A stretch of 64,000 bases of DNA from JANQOH01 sp965243325. GTDB lineage: Bacteria > Pseudomonadota > Alphaproteobacteria > UBA7887. The DNA lies in the NCBI GenBank assembly GCA_965243325.1, contig CBDEUQ010000003.1, positions 3,286,001 through 3,350,000 on the forward strand, read 5' to 3'. The notes beneath the pieces are model-generated. The model was not told where the DNA came from, searched no databases, and saw only the letters and a list, made by a program, of their open reading frames with translations. Position numbers and translations under genes: made by a program. Positions 43,390 through 51,971 of this stretch are shown here, piece by piece; within the stretch, counting starts at the first letter, position 1; every line of letters begins with the position of its first letter.

Positions 43390-44223
43390 TCACGAGTATG
43401 CGGGGCGGTCGGTGCCCTGGTAGAGGAGCTGCCCGTGCAGCTCCGCCGAACGCCGGTGCGCCTCCATGGCCGCGGGATGCAGATCGGCGACCGGCGGCGG
43501 CTCCATCTCGAAGTGCCCGTAGCGGTCCTCGCCGCGCACGAGAACGGCGGAATCGCGCGGTCCGTTGGTCTGCCGCACGTAGGTCGGAATGTAGCGCATG
43601 GCGAAACCGATGCGCCGGCGGTCCGTCGGGTTCGGCTCGGAGCCGTGGATCAGGCGCACGTGGTGCAGCGACATCTCGCCGGGGCGCAGCACGATATCGA
43701 CAGCCTCGCTCTCGTCGACCTCGCAGTTCACGACCTGGCCGCGGCTGAGCATGTTCGACGCCGCGTGCGTGTCGGTGTGCCTGATCTGGTCGGTCGTGTG
43801 GCTGCCGGGAACGACTCGCATGCAGCCGTTCTCGCGCGTGCTTTCGCTCAGCGCGACCCAGGCCGTCGTCACGTCCGGCTCGCTCAGGCCCCAGTAGGTC
43901 GAGTCCTGGTGCCAGCTCACGTAGCCCGGATCGCGCGCCTCCTTGGTGAAGAACGACGACGCCCAACACATCAGGTCTGGGCCCAGCACGTCCTCCACGC
44001 CGTCGAGCACGCGGTCGTCGCGCACGAGGCGGTCGAGGAAGGTGAAGATCAGGTGCGGCTTGAACCGGAGCTTGCCGGCGAGCGGGCCTCCCGCATCGGC
44101 CTCCGCGGCTTCGAGCCTGGCCCGCAGCGCGCCGGCGGCGGCTTCGGACATCACCCTCACCGGCGCCACGTAGCCGTCGCGAGCGTAGGCCTCGATCTGG
44201 GCTTCGGTCAGCAGCTTGCCCAT
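43390..44223 (-). CDS. Phytanoyl-CoA dioxygenase (PhyH) family protein
   Basis: The 277-residue product has iron ligands H105-x-D107 in WHQDSTYW and a later histidine in RLIHGSEPN. The family folds as a double-stranded beta helix and uses 2-oxoglutarate. Members hydroxylate fatty acyl-CoA, alkylamines, ectoine or phosphonates. The gene leads an operon with a TRAP transporter, so it may oxidise what that transporter brings in. The ATG at 44223 starts it, with AGAGGGAA upstream; the longer upstream frame overlaps the ligase gene region and is not needed. Confidence 0.88.
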   Translation of the reverse strand: MGKLLTEAQIEAYARDGYVAPVRVMSEAAAGALRARLEAAEADAGGPLAGKLRFKPHLIFTFLDRLVRDDRVLDGVEDVLGPDLMCWASSFFTKEARDPGYVSWHQDSTYWGLSEPDVTTAWVALSESTRENGCMRVVPGSHTTDQIRHTDTHAASNMLSRGQVVNCEVDESEAVDIVLRPGEMSLHHVRLIHGSEPNPTDRRRIGFAMRYIPTYVRQTNGPRDSAVLVRGEDRYGHFEMEPPPVADLHPAAMEAHRRSAELHGQLLYQGTDRPAYS

Positions 44224-44345
44224 CGCCGTTCCCTCTCCCCGTCTGGCGCGGGCCATACTAGCAGGCTTGCGCGACCGCCCACAATCGGCGCCGGGCGGAG
44301 CCGGACACGGCCGCGTCCGCTTCCTTCGCCGCGGCCCGCCCGGCT

Positions 44346-45884
44346 TCAGCGCAGCATGGCCTCCAGCGTTTCGAGCCCGGCCGCGCGCTCGGGCGGCATG
44401 TCCCAGCGAACGCGCACAATTCGCGGCGCCCGCAGCGCAAGGCCCGCCTTGCGCCGCGGCGCCGGCGCCACCGAGTCGAACGCGATCTCGAGCACCAGTC
44501 CCGGCGCCACGGCGCGCAGCGGGCCGTGGCGCTCCACGGTGTTCCCGCCCACCCATTCGTCGATCCGCGCCGCATCCCCCGCGGCCATCCCGGCAGCGGT
44601 CCGCGCGACGGGGACCAGCGCGTCGCCGCGCCAGCATCCCAGCGTGTAGACGGCGTGCCCGCCGCGGCCGGCATACATCAGCACGCAGTCGGCGCGCAGC
44701 GGGTCGAGCCTCCACGAGAGCCACGCCGCGCTCCGCTCGCCGGCTTCGTATCGACCGTCGCGGCGTTTCAGCATCAGGCCCGCGACGCCCGCGCGCCGCG
44801 CCCGCGCGCGCAGGCGTTCGAGCGCCGGGCGATCGGCGAACGGCAGCAGCGGCGACAGGTCGAGGCACGCCGGCGCCGCGCCGGCGTGCCAGGCCTCGAG
44901 ACGCGCCCGCCGTTCGTCGAACGTCAGGCGGCGGAGATCCTCTTCCCGCTCGTACAGGATGTCGAAGAGCCTGACCCGGGCCGGGAGGTCCGCGAGCATT
45001 CGGCGCGATGCGGTCTTGCGGCCGAGGCGCCGCCGCAGGCCGTCGAACGGCGCCGCGCCGTCGTCGCGGACGACGAGCAGTTCGCCTTCGAGCACCGCGT
45101 CGCCGGCGAGGCCGGCCAAGACCTCGGGGAAGGCAGCGCCGATCTCGTCGCCGCTTCGCGCATAGAAGCGCCCGGCGGCGGCGATCTGGACGCGGACCCC
45201 GTCCCACTTCCACTCCGCCCGCCAGGCGTCCGGACCGTGCGCGGCGAACTCGCCGCCCTCCAGCGGGGTTGCGCGCATGAACGGGCGGAAGGCCGTCCGC
45301 GCGTCGACACGTGGCCTGGCGGCGCGCCTTTCGAGCCAGGCGAACAGCGCTTCGTACGGCGGTTCGAGGCCGTGCCACACCTCTTCGACCCGGGCGACCG
45401 GCACGCCGCCGAACGCCGCCAGAGCGCGCCGGACGAGGCACGGCGAGACGCCGGCGCGCAGGCCCCCCGATACGAGCTTCAGCAGCGCCCGGCGCGCCGG
45501 CGCGTCGAGACCGTCGAGCCAGCCGGGGAGCAGCGCCGGGAGTTGCGCCGCCGGCGCCGCGGCAAGCGCGCGCGCCACGCTCGAGAGGCGCGGCGCCGGC
45601 GGCGCGGACGCGGGAGCGGGCCATGCAAGTCCCAGCGCTTCCGCAACGTCGCCGACGTAGTCCTGCGACAGCGCCAGCAGCCGCGAATCGATGCGCTCCG
45701 CGGCCATCGCGCGCAGCCGGTCGGAGCGGACGCGCCGCGACGGCAGGGCGCCGGCGAGCACGGCGGCGGCCCAGCCGCGCTCGGGATCGGGCTCGGTGCG
45801 GAAATGGTGGACCAGCCGCGCCGCGGCGACCGACGGGCGCGGCGCGAGGGCGAGCGAGTCGACGAGGCGCGCGAACGCGATCAC
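44346..45884 (-). CDS. ATP-dependent DNA ligase of the Lhr-associated repair cluster
   Basis: The GTG at 45884 overlaps the exonuclease stop (GTGA), giving 512 residues. An N-terminal helical domain (1-200) is followed by the nucleotidyltransferase domain with AEWKWDGVRVQ, lysine 226 being the AMP-carrying residue. Downstream are LEGELLV, RLFDILYEREEDL and AGLMLKRRDGRY, then an OB-fold. This matches the ATP-dependent ligases found with an exonuclease and Lhr helicase in many proteobacteria. Frame and motifs are intact. It seals nicks for the repair unit. Confidence 0.92.
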   Translation of the reverse strand: MIAFARLVDSLALAPRPSVAAARLVHHFRTEPDPERGWAAAVLAGALPSRRVRSDRLRAMAAERIDSRLLALSQDYVGDVAEALGLAWPAPASAPPAPRLSSVARALAAAPAAQLPALLPGWLDGLDAPARRALLKLVSGGLRAGVSPCLVRRALAAFGGVPVARVEEVWHGLEPPYEALFAWLERRAARPRVDARTAFRPFMRATPLEGGEFAAHGPDAWRAEWKWDGVRVQIAAAGRFYARSGDEIGAAFPEVLAGLAGDAVLEGELLVVRDDGAAPFDGLRRRLGRKTASRRMLADLPARVRLFDILYEREEDLRRLTFDERRARLEAWHAGAAPACLDLSPLLPFADRPALERLRARARRAGVAGLMLKRRDGRYEAGERSAAWLSWRLDPLRADCVLMYAGRGGHAVYTLGCWRGDALVPVARTAAGMAAGDAARIDEWVGGNTVERHGPLRAVAPGLVLEIAFDSVAPAPRRKAGLALRAPRIVRVRWDMPPERAAGLETLEAMLR

Positions 45885-46894
45885 GCTTCGCCGCCGGCGG
45901 CCGCGGCAAGGGGCGCGGCGTCGATCCCGCGGCCACACGCGTGGTGCACCAGCGCGTCCTCGCGGCCGTGCGTGACCCACACGCGCGGCGCGGCGACGTC
46001 GTCGAGAGTCCGCACCAGTTCGTCCCAGTCCGCATGGTCCGAGATGACCAGCGGCAGCTCGCAACCGCGCTGCCGCGCGAGCCGCCGCACGCCCAGCCAG
46101 CCGGACGCCGCCGCGATGACCGGGTCGGGCAGCGCGCGCGCCCACGCGGCGCCGGCGGCGCCGGGCGGACACAGCACGATTTCGCCGGCGAGCGCCTTCG
46201 CGTCCGCCGCCGCAAGCGGGCGCAGCGGCCCGAGCGCCACGCCGCGCGCCTCGTACATGGCGCACAGCGGCGCCAGCGCCTCGTGAACCCACAGGGGGCG
46301 CGCGTACCCCGCCGCGCGCAGCAGGCGGATGATGCGCTGGCACTTGCCCAGCGCGTAGACGCCGACGAGATGGCAGCGTTCGGGAAACAGCGCCAGCGAG
46401 TCGAGCAGCTTGCGGATCTCGCCGCCGTCGTCGGGGTGGCGGAACACCGGCAGCGCGAAGGTCGCCTCGGTGACGAACAGGTCGCACCGCACCGGCTCGA
46501 ACGGCAGGCAGGTGGGGTCCGGCCGGCGCTTGTAGTCGCCGGAGACGACGACGCGAAGACCGGCCCATTCGAGAACCGCCTGGGCGCTGCCGAGGATGTG
46601 TCCGGCGGGCGCCAGCGTGACCGTCACCTCGCCCAGGCGCAGCGCTTCGCCCTCCGGCAGCGCCTGGAGACGGCCGGCGCAGCCGTCGCCGTAGCGCACG
46701 CGCATCGCCGCCGCGGTTCCCGGCGTCGCCAGCACGGCCCCGTGGCCCGGCCGGGCGTGGTCGCCGTGGCCGTGCGTGATCACGGCGCGATCCACCGGGC
46801 GCGACGGATCGACGTAGAACCCCCCGGGCGCGCACCACAGCCCGCGTCCGGTCGGCCGCAGCAGATCCTCGGGCCTCGGTGACGACGTCGGCAT
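45881..46894 (-). CDS. Ligase-associated DNA exonuclease (metallo-beta-lactamase fold)
   Basis: The 337-residue protein has the metal motif H41-G-H43-G-D45-H46 (THGHGDHARPGH), then AGHILGSAQAVLE and SGDYKRRPDPTC. These match the beta-CASP-like exonucleases of the ligase-associated cluster. It overlaps the ligase gene by four bases, so the two are likely translated together. It starts 20 bases from the divergent Lhr gene, and so the promoter region is very compact. Confidence 0.92.
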   Translation of the reverse strand: MPTSSPRPEDLLRPTGRGLWCAPGGFYVDPSRPVDRAVITHGHGDHARPGHGAVLATPGTAAAMRVRYGDGCAGRLQALPEGEALRLGEVTVTLAPAGHILGSAQAVLEWAGLRVVVSGDYKRRPDPTCLPFEPVRCDLFVTEATFALPVFRHPDDGGEIRKLLDSLALFPERCHLVGVYALGKCQRIIRLLRAAGYARPLWVHEALAPLCAMYEARGVALGPLRPLAAADAKALAGEIVLCPPGAAGAAWARALPDPVIAAASGWLGVRRLARQRGCELPLVISDHADWDELVRTLDDVAAPRVWVTHGREDALVHHACGRGIDAAPLAAAAGGEA

Positions 46895-46914
46895 CGCCCC
46901 GCTATATCTAGCCC

Positions 46915-49323
46915 ATGAGCGCGGACACGCGAACCCTGCCGCCGCCGTTCGCCGAGTGGTTCGCGGCGCGCGGATGGACGCCGCACGCGCATCAGCGCGC
47001 CGTCCTCGACGGCGGCCACGTGCTGCTGGTCGCGCCGACCGGCGGCGGCAAGACCCTGGCGGGGTTTCTGCCGGCCCTCGTCGCTCTCGCCGCGGCGCCG
47101 GCGGCCGGGCTGCACACCCTCTACGTTTCGCCGCTGAAGGCGCTCGCGGTCGACGTGCACCGCAACCTGGAGGTGCCGATCGCCGAGATGGGCCTCGGCA
47201 TCCGCGCCGAGACGCGCACGGGCGACACGCCGCAGGGCAAGCGCGAACGCCAGCGCCGCGACCCGCCCGCGATCCTGATGACGACGCCCGAATCGCTCTC
47301 CCTGATGCTTTCGTACCCGGACGCCGCCGGGCTGTTCGGCCCGCTCCGTCACATCGTCATCGACGAGCTGCACGCCCTCGCCGGCACCAGGCGCGGCGAC
47401 CTCCTGGCGCTTGCGCTCTCGCGGCTCGGCTCGCTGGCCCCGGCGGCGCGGCGGATCGGCCTGTCGGCCACCGTCGCGCGCCCCGACGACCTCCGCGCGT
47501 GGCTGGCGCCGGACGCCGACGGCCGCTCGGTGCGCTTCGTCGAAAGCCGCGACGAAACGCCGCCCGACGTCTCGATCCTCGCGCCAGACGCGCCGATGCC
47601 GTGGTCCGGCCACATGGCGCTCGGCACGCTGCCGGCGATCTTCGAGGAAATACGGCGTGCGACGACGACGATCGTGTTCGTCAACACGCGCGCCCAGGCC
47701 GAGCTCGCGTTCCACGTCCTCTGGCGTCTCAACGGCGAGAATCTTCCCATCGGCCTGCATCACGGCAGCCTCGCCGTCGACCGCCGCCGCCGCATCGAGG
47801 CGGCGATGGCGGCGGGCCGCCTCAGGGCCGTCGTCGCCACGTCGTCGCTCGATCTCGGCGTCGATTGGGGCGCGGTCGACCTCGTCGTGCAACTTGGCGC
47901 GCCGAAGGGCATAAGCCGTCTGTTGCAGCGCGTCGGCCGCGCCGGACACCGGCTGGACACGGCCAGCCGGGCCCTCCTCGTCCCCGCGAACCGCTTCGAG
48001 TACCTCGAATGCCAGGCGGCGCTGGACGGCGTGCGGGCCCGCGCGCTCGACGGCGCGCCCGCGCCGCCCGGCGGCCTCGACGTCCTCGCGCAGCACGTTC
48101 TCGGCACCGCGTGCGCGGGCGCGTTCGACGCTGGCGCGCTCTACGCCGAGGTCATCCGGGCCGCGCCGTACGCGAACCTGCCGCGAAGCGATTTCGACGA
48201 CGTGCTCGGCTTCGTCGAGAACGGCGGCTACGCGCTCAGCGCCTACGACCGCTACCGCCGCATCCGGCGGCTGAAGGACGGCCGCTGGCGCGCCGCCTCG
48301 CAGCGCGTCGCGGCGCGCCACCGGATGAACGCGGGCACCATCGTCGAATCGACGGTCATGCGGGTGCGGCTCGGCCGCGGCCGGGTCCTCGGCGAGGTCG
48401 AGGAGCACTTCGTGTCCGGCCTCGTGCAGGGCGATACGTTCGTCTTTGCCGGCGAGGTACTGGAGTTCCGCGGCATGCGCGAGAACGAGGCCATCGCCGC
48501 CAGGGCGAAGGGCGGCGAAGCCAAGGTGCCGGCCTACGGCGGCGGTCGTCTGCCGTTGACCACGGAGCTCGCGGACCGCGTGCGCGGCATCTTGCAGGCG
48601 CCCGAGAGCTGGCGCGCCTTTCCCGAGCCGGTGCGCGAATGGCTCGGCTGCCAGACCGCCGTCTCCGTCCTTCCCGCGCCGGACAACCTGCTCGTCGAGA
48701 CGTTCCCGCGCGGCGGGCGGCACTACACCGTCGTCTATTGCTTCGAAGGGCGGAACGCGCACCAGACGCTCGGAATGCTGCTCACGCGGCGCATGGAACG
48801 CGCCGGCTGCGGGCCGCTCGGCTTCGTCGCCACCGATTACGTCCTGGCCGCCTGGAGCGCCTTTCCCGTTTGCGACGTGGACCGTCTCCTCGACCAGGAC
48901 ATGCTCGGCGACGACCTCGAGGAGTGGATGGCCGAATCGTCGCTCCTCAAGCGGACGTTCCGCCACGTCGGCATCGTCGCCGGGCTGATCGCGCGCAACC
49001 GTCCGGGCGGGAAACGCACGCGCCGGCAGACCGCCGTCGATTCGGACCTGATCTACGACGTGCTGCGCCGCTACCAGCCCGACCACGTCCTGCTGCGCGC
49101 GACGCGCGCCGAGGCGGCGCGCGGGCTCACCGACATCCGCCGCGTCGCCGACATGCTGACCCGCGCCAGGGGGCGGATCGTGCACCGCGCCCTCGACCGC
49201 GTGTCGCCGCTCGCCGTGCCGGTGCTGCTGGAGATCGGCCGCGAGAGCGTCTACGGGACCGCCCCGGATGCCCTGCTCGACGAGGCGGCGGCGGACCTGA
49301 TCGCCGAGGCGATGCCCCGGTGA
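46915..49323 (+). CDS. lhr: Ligase-associated Lhr-type DEXH-box helicase
   Basis: The 802-residue helicase has Walker A in VAPTGGGKTLAG (about 40-50) and Walker B DELH at 150-153. Other blocks are TSSLDLGVDWGAVDLVVQLGAPKGISRLLQRVGRAGHR (motifs V-VI) and the C-terminal Lhr domain. It is shorter than full-length Lhr, as in ligase-linked members. It unwinds or scans DNA for the repair unit that includes the ligase, exonuclease and PdeM. Its stop overlaps the pdeM start (GTGA at 49320-49323). Confidence 0.93.
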   Translation: MSADTRTLPPPFAEWFAARGWTPHAHQRAVLDGGHVLLVAPTGGGKTLAGFLPALVALAAAPAAGLHTLYVSPLKALAVDVHRNLEVPIAEMGLGIRAETRTGDTPQGKRERQRRDPPAILMTTPESLSLMLSYPDAAGLFGPLRHIVIDELHALAGTRRGDLLALALSRLGSLAPAARRIGLSATVARPDDLRAWLAPDADGRSVRFVESRDETPPDVSILAPDAPMPWSGHMALGTLPAIFEEIRRATTTIVFVNTRAQAELAFHVLWRLNGENLPIGLHHGSLAVDRRRRIEAAMAAGRLRAVVATSSLDLGVDWGAVDLVVQLGAPKGISRLLQRVGRAGHRLDTASRALLVPANRFEYLECQAALDGVRARALDGAPAPPGGLDVLAQHVLGTACAGAFDAGALYAEVIRAAPYANLPRSDFDDVLGFVENGGYALSAYDRYRRIRRLKDGRWRAASQRVAARHRMNAGTIVESTVMRVRLGRGRVLGEVEEHFVSGLVQGDTFVFAGEVLEFRGMRENEAIAARAKGGEAKVPAYGGGRLPLTTELADRVRGILQAPESWRAFPEPVREWLGCQTAVSVLPAPDNLLVETFPRGGRHYTVVYCFEGRNAHQTLGMLLTRRMERAGCGPLGFVATDYVLAAWSAFPVCDVDRLLDQDMLGDDLEEWMAESSLLKRTFRHVGIVAGLIARNRPGGKRTRRQTAVDSDLIYDVLRRYQPDHVLLRATRAEAARGLTDIRRVADMLTRARGRIVHRALDRVSPLAVPVLLEIGRESVYGTAPDALLDEAAADLIAEAMPR

Positions 49324-50066
49324 CGGCGCGGCGCCTGACCGTCCACGGCCGCGAGCTGGTCGCCGACATCTCGGGCGCGCTCTACTGGCCGGAGCGCGAG
49401 ACCCTCGTCGTCAGCGACCTGCATCTCGAGAAGGGATCGAGCGGAGCGCGCTCGGGGCACCTGCTGCCGCCGTTCGACAGCCGCGCGACGCTCGACCGGG
49501 TCGGCGCGGCGATGCGGCGCACGCGGCCGCGGCGCGTGATCTGCCTCGGCGACAGCTTCCACGACGGCGCCGGCCCCGCGCGTCTCGACCCGCGCGACGC
49601 GGCACGCATCCGGGCGCTCGCGCGCACCGTCGACTGGGTGTGGATCGCCGGCAACCACGACCCGGCGCCGCCGGAGGCGCTCGGCGGCCGCGCCGCCGCG
49701 GAGCTGGCGATCGGCGGCCTCGTGTTCCGCCATCAGGCGCTGCCCGACGCGCCGCCGGGAGAGGTATCGGGCCATTTCCACCCCAGGGCGATCGTACCCG
49801 TGCGCGGCCGGCGCGTGCGCGGTCGCTGCTTCGCCACCGACTCGGCGCGCCTCGTGCTGCCGGCGATGGGCGCCTACACCGGCGGGCTCGACGTGCTCGA
49901 TCCGGCCATCGCCGGCCTCCTGGCGTGGCCGTTCGACATCGTGCTGATCGGCCGCGCCAGGTTGCACCGCGTCGCCAGCACGCGTCTGTCCGGTTCGGAT
50001 GCGGCCGCGCGCTCCCGCGCTCAGGCGGCGGGCTCGGCGACGACCACGGCCTCGTGCAGGCGATAG
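49320..50066 (+). CDS. pdeM: Ligase-associated endonuclease PdeM
   Basis: The GTG at 49320 overlaps the lhr stop. The 248-residue calcineurin-like phosphoesterase has SDLHLEKG (D33, H35), GDSFHD (about 78-82), GNHD (111-114) and GHFHP (151-155). The last 25 residues (SGSDAAARSRAQAAGSATTT) look like run-through, and they overlap the convergent gene's 3' end by 46 bases, so the natural end may be changed. The order lhr-pdeM, divergent from exonuclease-ligase, matches the known cluster. Confidence 0.88.
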   Translation: MTARRLTVHGRELVADISGALYWPERETLVVSDLHLEKGSSGARSGHLLPPFDSRATLDRVGAAMRRTRPRRVICLGDSFHDGAGPARLDPRDAARIRALARTVDWVWIAGNHDPAPPEALGGRAAAELAIGGLVFRHQALPDAPPGEVSGHFHPRAIVPVRGRRVRGRCFATDSARLVLPAMGAYTGGLDVLDPAIAGLLAWPFDIVLIGRARLHRVASTRLSGSDAAARSRAQAAGSATTTASCRR

Positions 50067-50533
50067 AAATAGCCCGACAGCGAATCCTCGAGCAATTCCA
50101 GGCGTCCGCCGACGACGACCGCTTCGTCGGTGAAGGCGATCGGCGAGTCGGCGAGGATCTCGACGAAGGTTTCCGGGCCGCCGGGCAGGCAGTACGGGCA
50201 GTTGGGCGAGACCATGCTGAGCAGCAGGCGGCTGCCGTCGGCCGAGAGCGGCATCAGGAATCCGACGACCGTGACCGGGCCGCCGTTCAGCGCCCACAAC
50301 TCCGGGCGGTACGCCGGTACGAGGTCGATCCCCTCGAACACCATCTCGACGCCCGCCAGCCACTCCCAGGGCAGCACGCCCTCCACGTCGGGCAGCGGAT
50401 ACAGCGTCTCGGCCGGCGGGCCGGGCGCCGTATCCTGTCCCGTGGCCGTGCCGGCGGCCGCCAGCACGGCCACGGCGGCAGCGGCGGCGGCGCGCCTACA
50501 TGCGGAACTGGCCTTCGCCCGCCAGTTCGCCAT
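50021..50533 (-). CDS. DUF3299-like secreted protein
   Basis: From the ATG at 50533 the product has 170 residues; a GTG inside the signal region (VAVLAAAGTATG) could be the true start. A signal peptide is followed by LPWEWLAGVEMVFEGIDLVPAYRPELWALNGGPVTVVGFLMPLS and MVSPNCPYCLPGGPETFVEIL. The W-x2-L opening, GFLMPL and the C-x2-C motif are those of DUF3299, a periplasmic family of unknown role. It overlaps pdeM's 3' end and the small gene upstream, which makes this a crowded junction. Confidence 0.65.
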   Translation of the reverse strand: MANWRAKASSACRRAAAAAAVAVLAAAGTATGQDTAPGPPAETLYPLPDVEGVLPWEWLAGVEMVFEGIDLVPAYRPELWALNGGPVTVVGFLMPLSADGSRLLLSMVSPNCPYCLPGGPETFVEILADSPIAFTDEAVVVGGRLELLEDSLSGYFYRLHEAVVVAEPAA

Positions 50534-50828
50534 TGACGTAACAGTTGTTGGCAGCAAGGCGTACCTCCGCGTCCGGCGGGGCTTCGCACGACAGGCGGAC
50601 GTGCCTGAGCTCGATCTTGATCCGCGTCGGGTCGTCGTACGGGCGGAAGCGCGCGCTGCCGCCGGCGGAGACGAACTGCACCCAGCGCTCGATCACGATC
50701 TTCGCCGGTTCAGGGTGCTCGTTGACGATCTCCAGCGCCGCCGCCGGAGTCGCCGCGAGGGACAGACAGGCGAGAGCGAGCGCCGGCAGCGCCGACGCTC
50801 GCGTTACGCCACCGGGGCGAGCTACCAA
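50496..50828 (-). CDS. Small secreted protein, probable TTG start
   Basis: No ATG or GTG lies in this frame, but the TTG at 50828 overlaps the cyclase stop region and follows a GGTGGTGA stretch. It gives 110 residues: a signal peptide (LPALALACLSLAATPAAA), then a mature domain LEIVNEHPEPAKIVIERWVQFVSAGG...RHVRLSCEAP...NNCYVNGEL with two cysteines likely in a disulfide. It lies after the secreted cyclase and before the DUF3299 gene, all on the minus strand. I do not recognise the family. Confidence 0.5.
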   Translation of the reverse strand: MVARPGGVTRASALPALALACLSLAATPAAALEIVNEHPEPAKIVIERWVQFVSAGGSARFRPYDDPTRIKIELRHVRLSCEAPPDAEVRLAANNCYVNGELAGEGQFRM

Positions 50829-51886
50829 ATCACCACCGGATTTCCGGGCGAGCCGGTCGCGCCGACCAGCTTGAGCGGCGCCCAGACGAACAGGAACTCG
50901 TTCACTCCGGCTTCGAGCAGCGGCGCGAAGTCGAGGTTCTCGAGGTTCCAGATGCCGCGGCGGGTTTGCAGCTCGGTGTGGCACGGCACCGCGAACCCTT
51001 CCTCCTCGCCCACCGGCTGGGCGTCGTTGGCCGAGGTGTCGCCCCCCGTCATGATGATGTTGCGCGAGGCCATGTACTCGCAGGCGCTGATGCCGAAGCC
51101 GGGCTCGCCGGCGGTGAACGCGGCCCGCGCGGCTGCGCGGTCCTCGGAGCTCATGCCCGGCCATTTCGCGTTTGACCACAGGTCGCCGTGGCCGGTGTAC
51201 AGAAACACGCAGTCGCCCTCGCCGATCGGGTCGAGGCCCTGCGCGGCGACCATCCCCTGTACGTCGTCGGCGGTGACGATGCCGGGGCTGTCCGTCGTCG
51301 TCCGCACCGGCAGCGGGTTCATCCCCTTGTAGGCCGCCGCGTTCAGCAGCACCCCGCGGCACACGAAGCCTTTCTCGGCGATGAACTCGACGCCGAGCGC
51401 GCCCATGCCGACGACGCGGCCGCCGGCGCCGCGTTCGTAGGTCTCCAGCGGGTCGCGCCCGTTGTAGAAGAAATCGCCCTCGGAGGTGCGGACGCCGATG
51501 TGGCCCGGACCGTCGAACTGCGTCGACACCTGGCCGATCTCGGTCGTCAGCATCTCGTCATGGTAGACCAGCGCGTTCCTTCCGAACGGGCCGCCCGTCG
51601 GCGTGCCGGGAATCGTCATCTGGTAGGTGCGCGGACCGAACAGCGGCACCTCCGACTGGTAGAGCTTGCCGAGGGTGGCGGTGCGGCCCTCCTTCACGAG
51701 GCCGATCGCCGCCAGCACCATGGCCGGCGTGGTGCGGTTCGCCGCCCCCACCTTGTCGTCGGCGCCCCATTCGGTGGGCGCCCAGTTTTCCGTCAGCGGT
51801 TTGTCGTTGACTTGCGCCTCCGCGGCCAAGCCGAACGACATGCCGACCAGCGCCGCGGCGCCGATCGTCGTTCGAGCAATAGTCAT
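50822..51886 (-). CDS. Secreted cyclase-family (kynurenine-formamidase-like) hydrolase
   Basis: The ATG at 51886 with GAGGAG gives 354 residues. After a signal peptide (TTIGAAALVGMSFGLAAEA), the cyclase fold has TQFDGPGHIGV (a variant of the HxGTHxD-type metal motif), FYNGRDPL, VFLYTGHGD and SACEYMASRNI. Metal-dependent cyclase-family hydrolases act on amide or lactone bonds; here the metal histidines are partly changed, so activity is uncertain. Its position next to two other secreted genes suggests a periplasmic function. The third IS256 copy is inserted 85 bases upstream of the start, and may have cut its promoter. Confidence 0.82.
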   Translation of the reverse strand: MTIARTTIGAAALVGMSFGLAAEAQVNDKPLTENWAPTEWGADDKVGAANRTTPAMVLAAIGLVKEGRTATLGKLYQSEVPLFGPRTYQMTIPGTPTGGPFGRNALVYHDEMLTTEIGQVSTQFDGPGHIGVRTSEGDFFYNGRDPLETYERGAGGRVVGMGALGVEFIAEKGFVCRGVLLNAAAYKGMNPLPVRTTTDSPGIVTADDVQGMVAAQGLDPIGEGDCVFLYTGHGDLWSNAKWPGMSSEDRAAARAAFTAGEPGFGISACEYMASRNIIMTGGDTSANDAQPVGEEEGFAVPCHTELQTRRGIWNLENLDFAPLLEAGVNEFLFVWAPLKLVGATGSPGNPVVIW

Positions 51887-51971
51887 CGATCGTTCTCCTC
51901 CCACGCGAACGCGCGGCGCATGCGCCGAACCGCGTTCTTGAACGACCCTCATCGTAGCATTCCCGCCGCGC

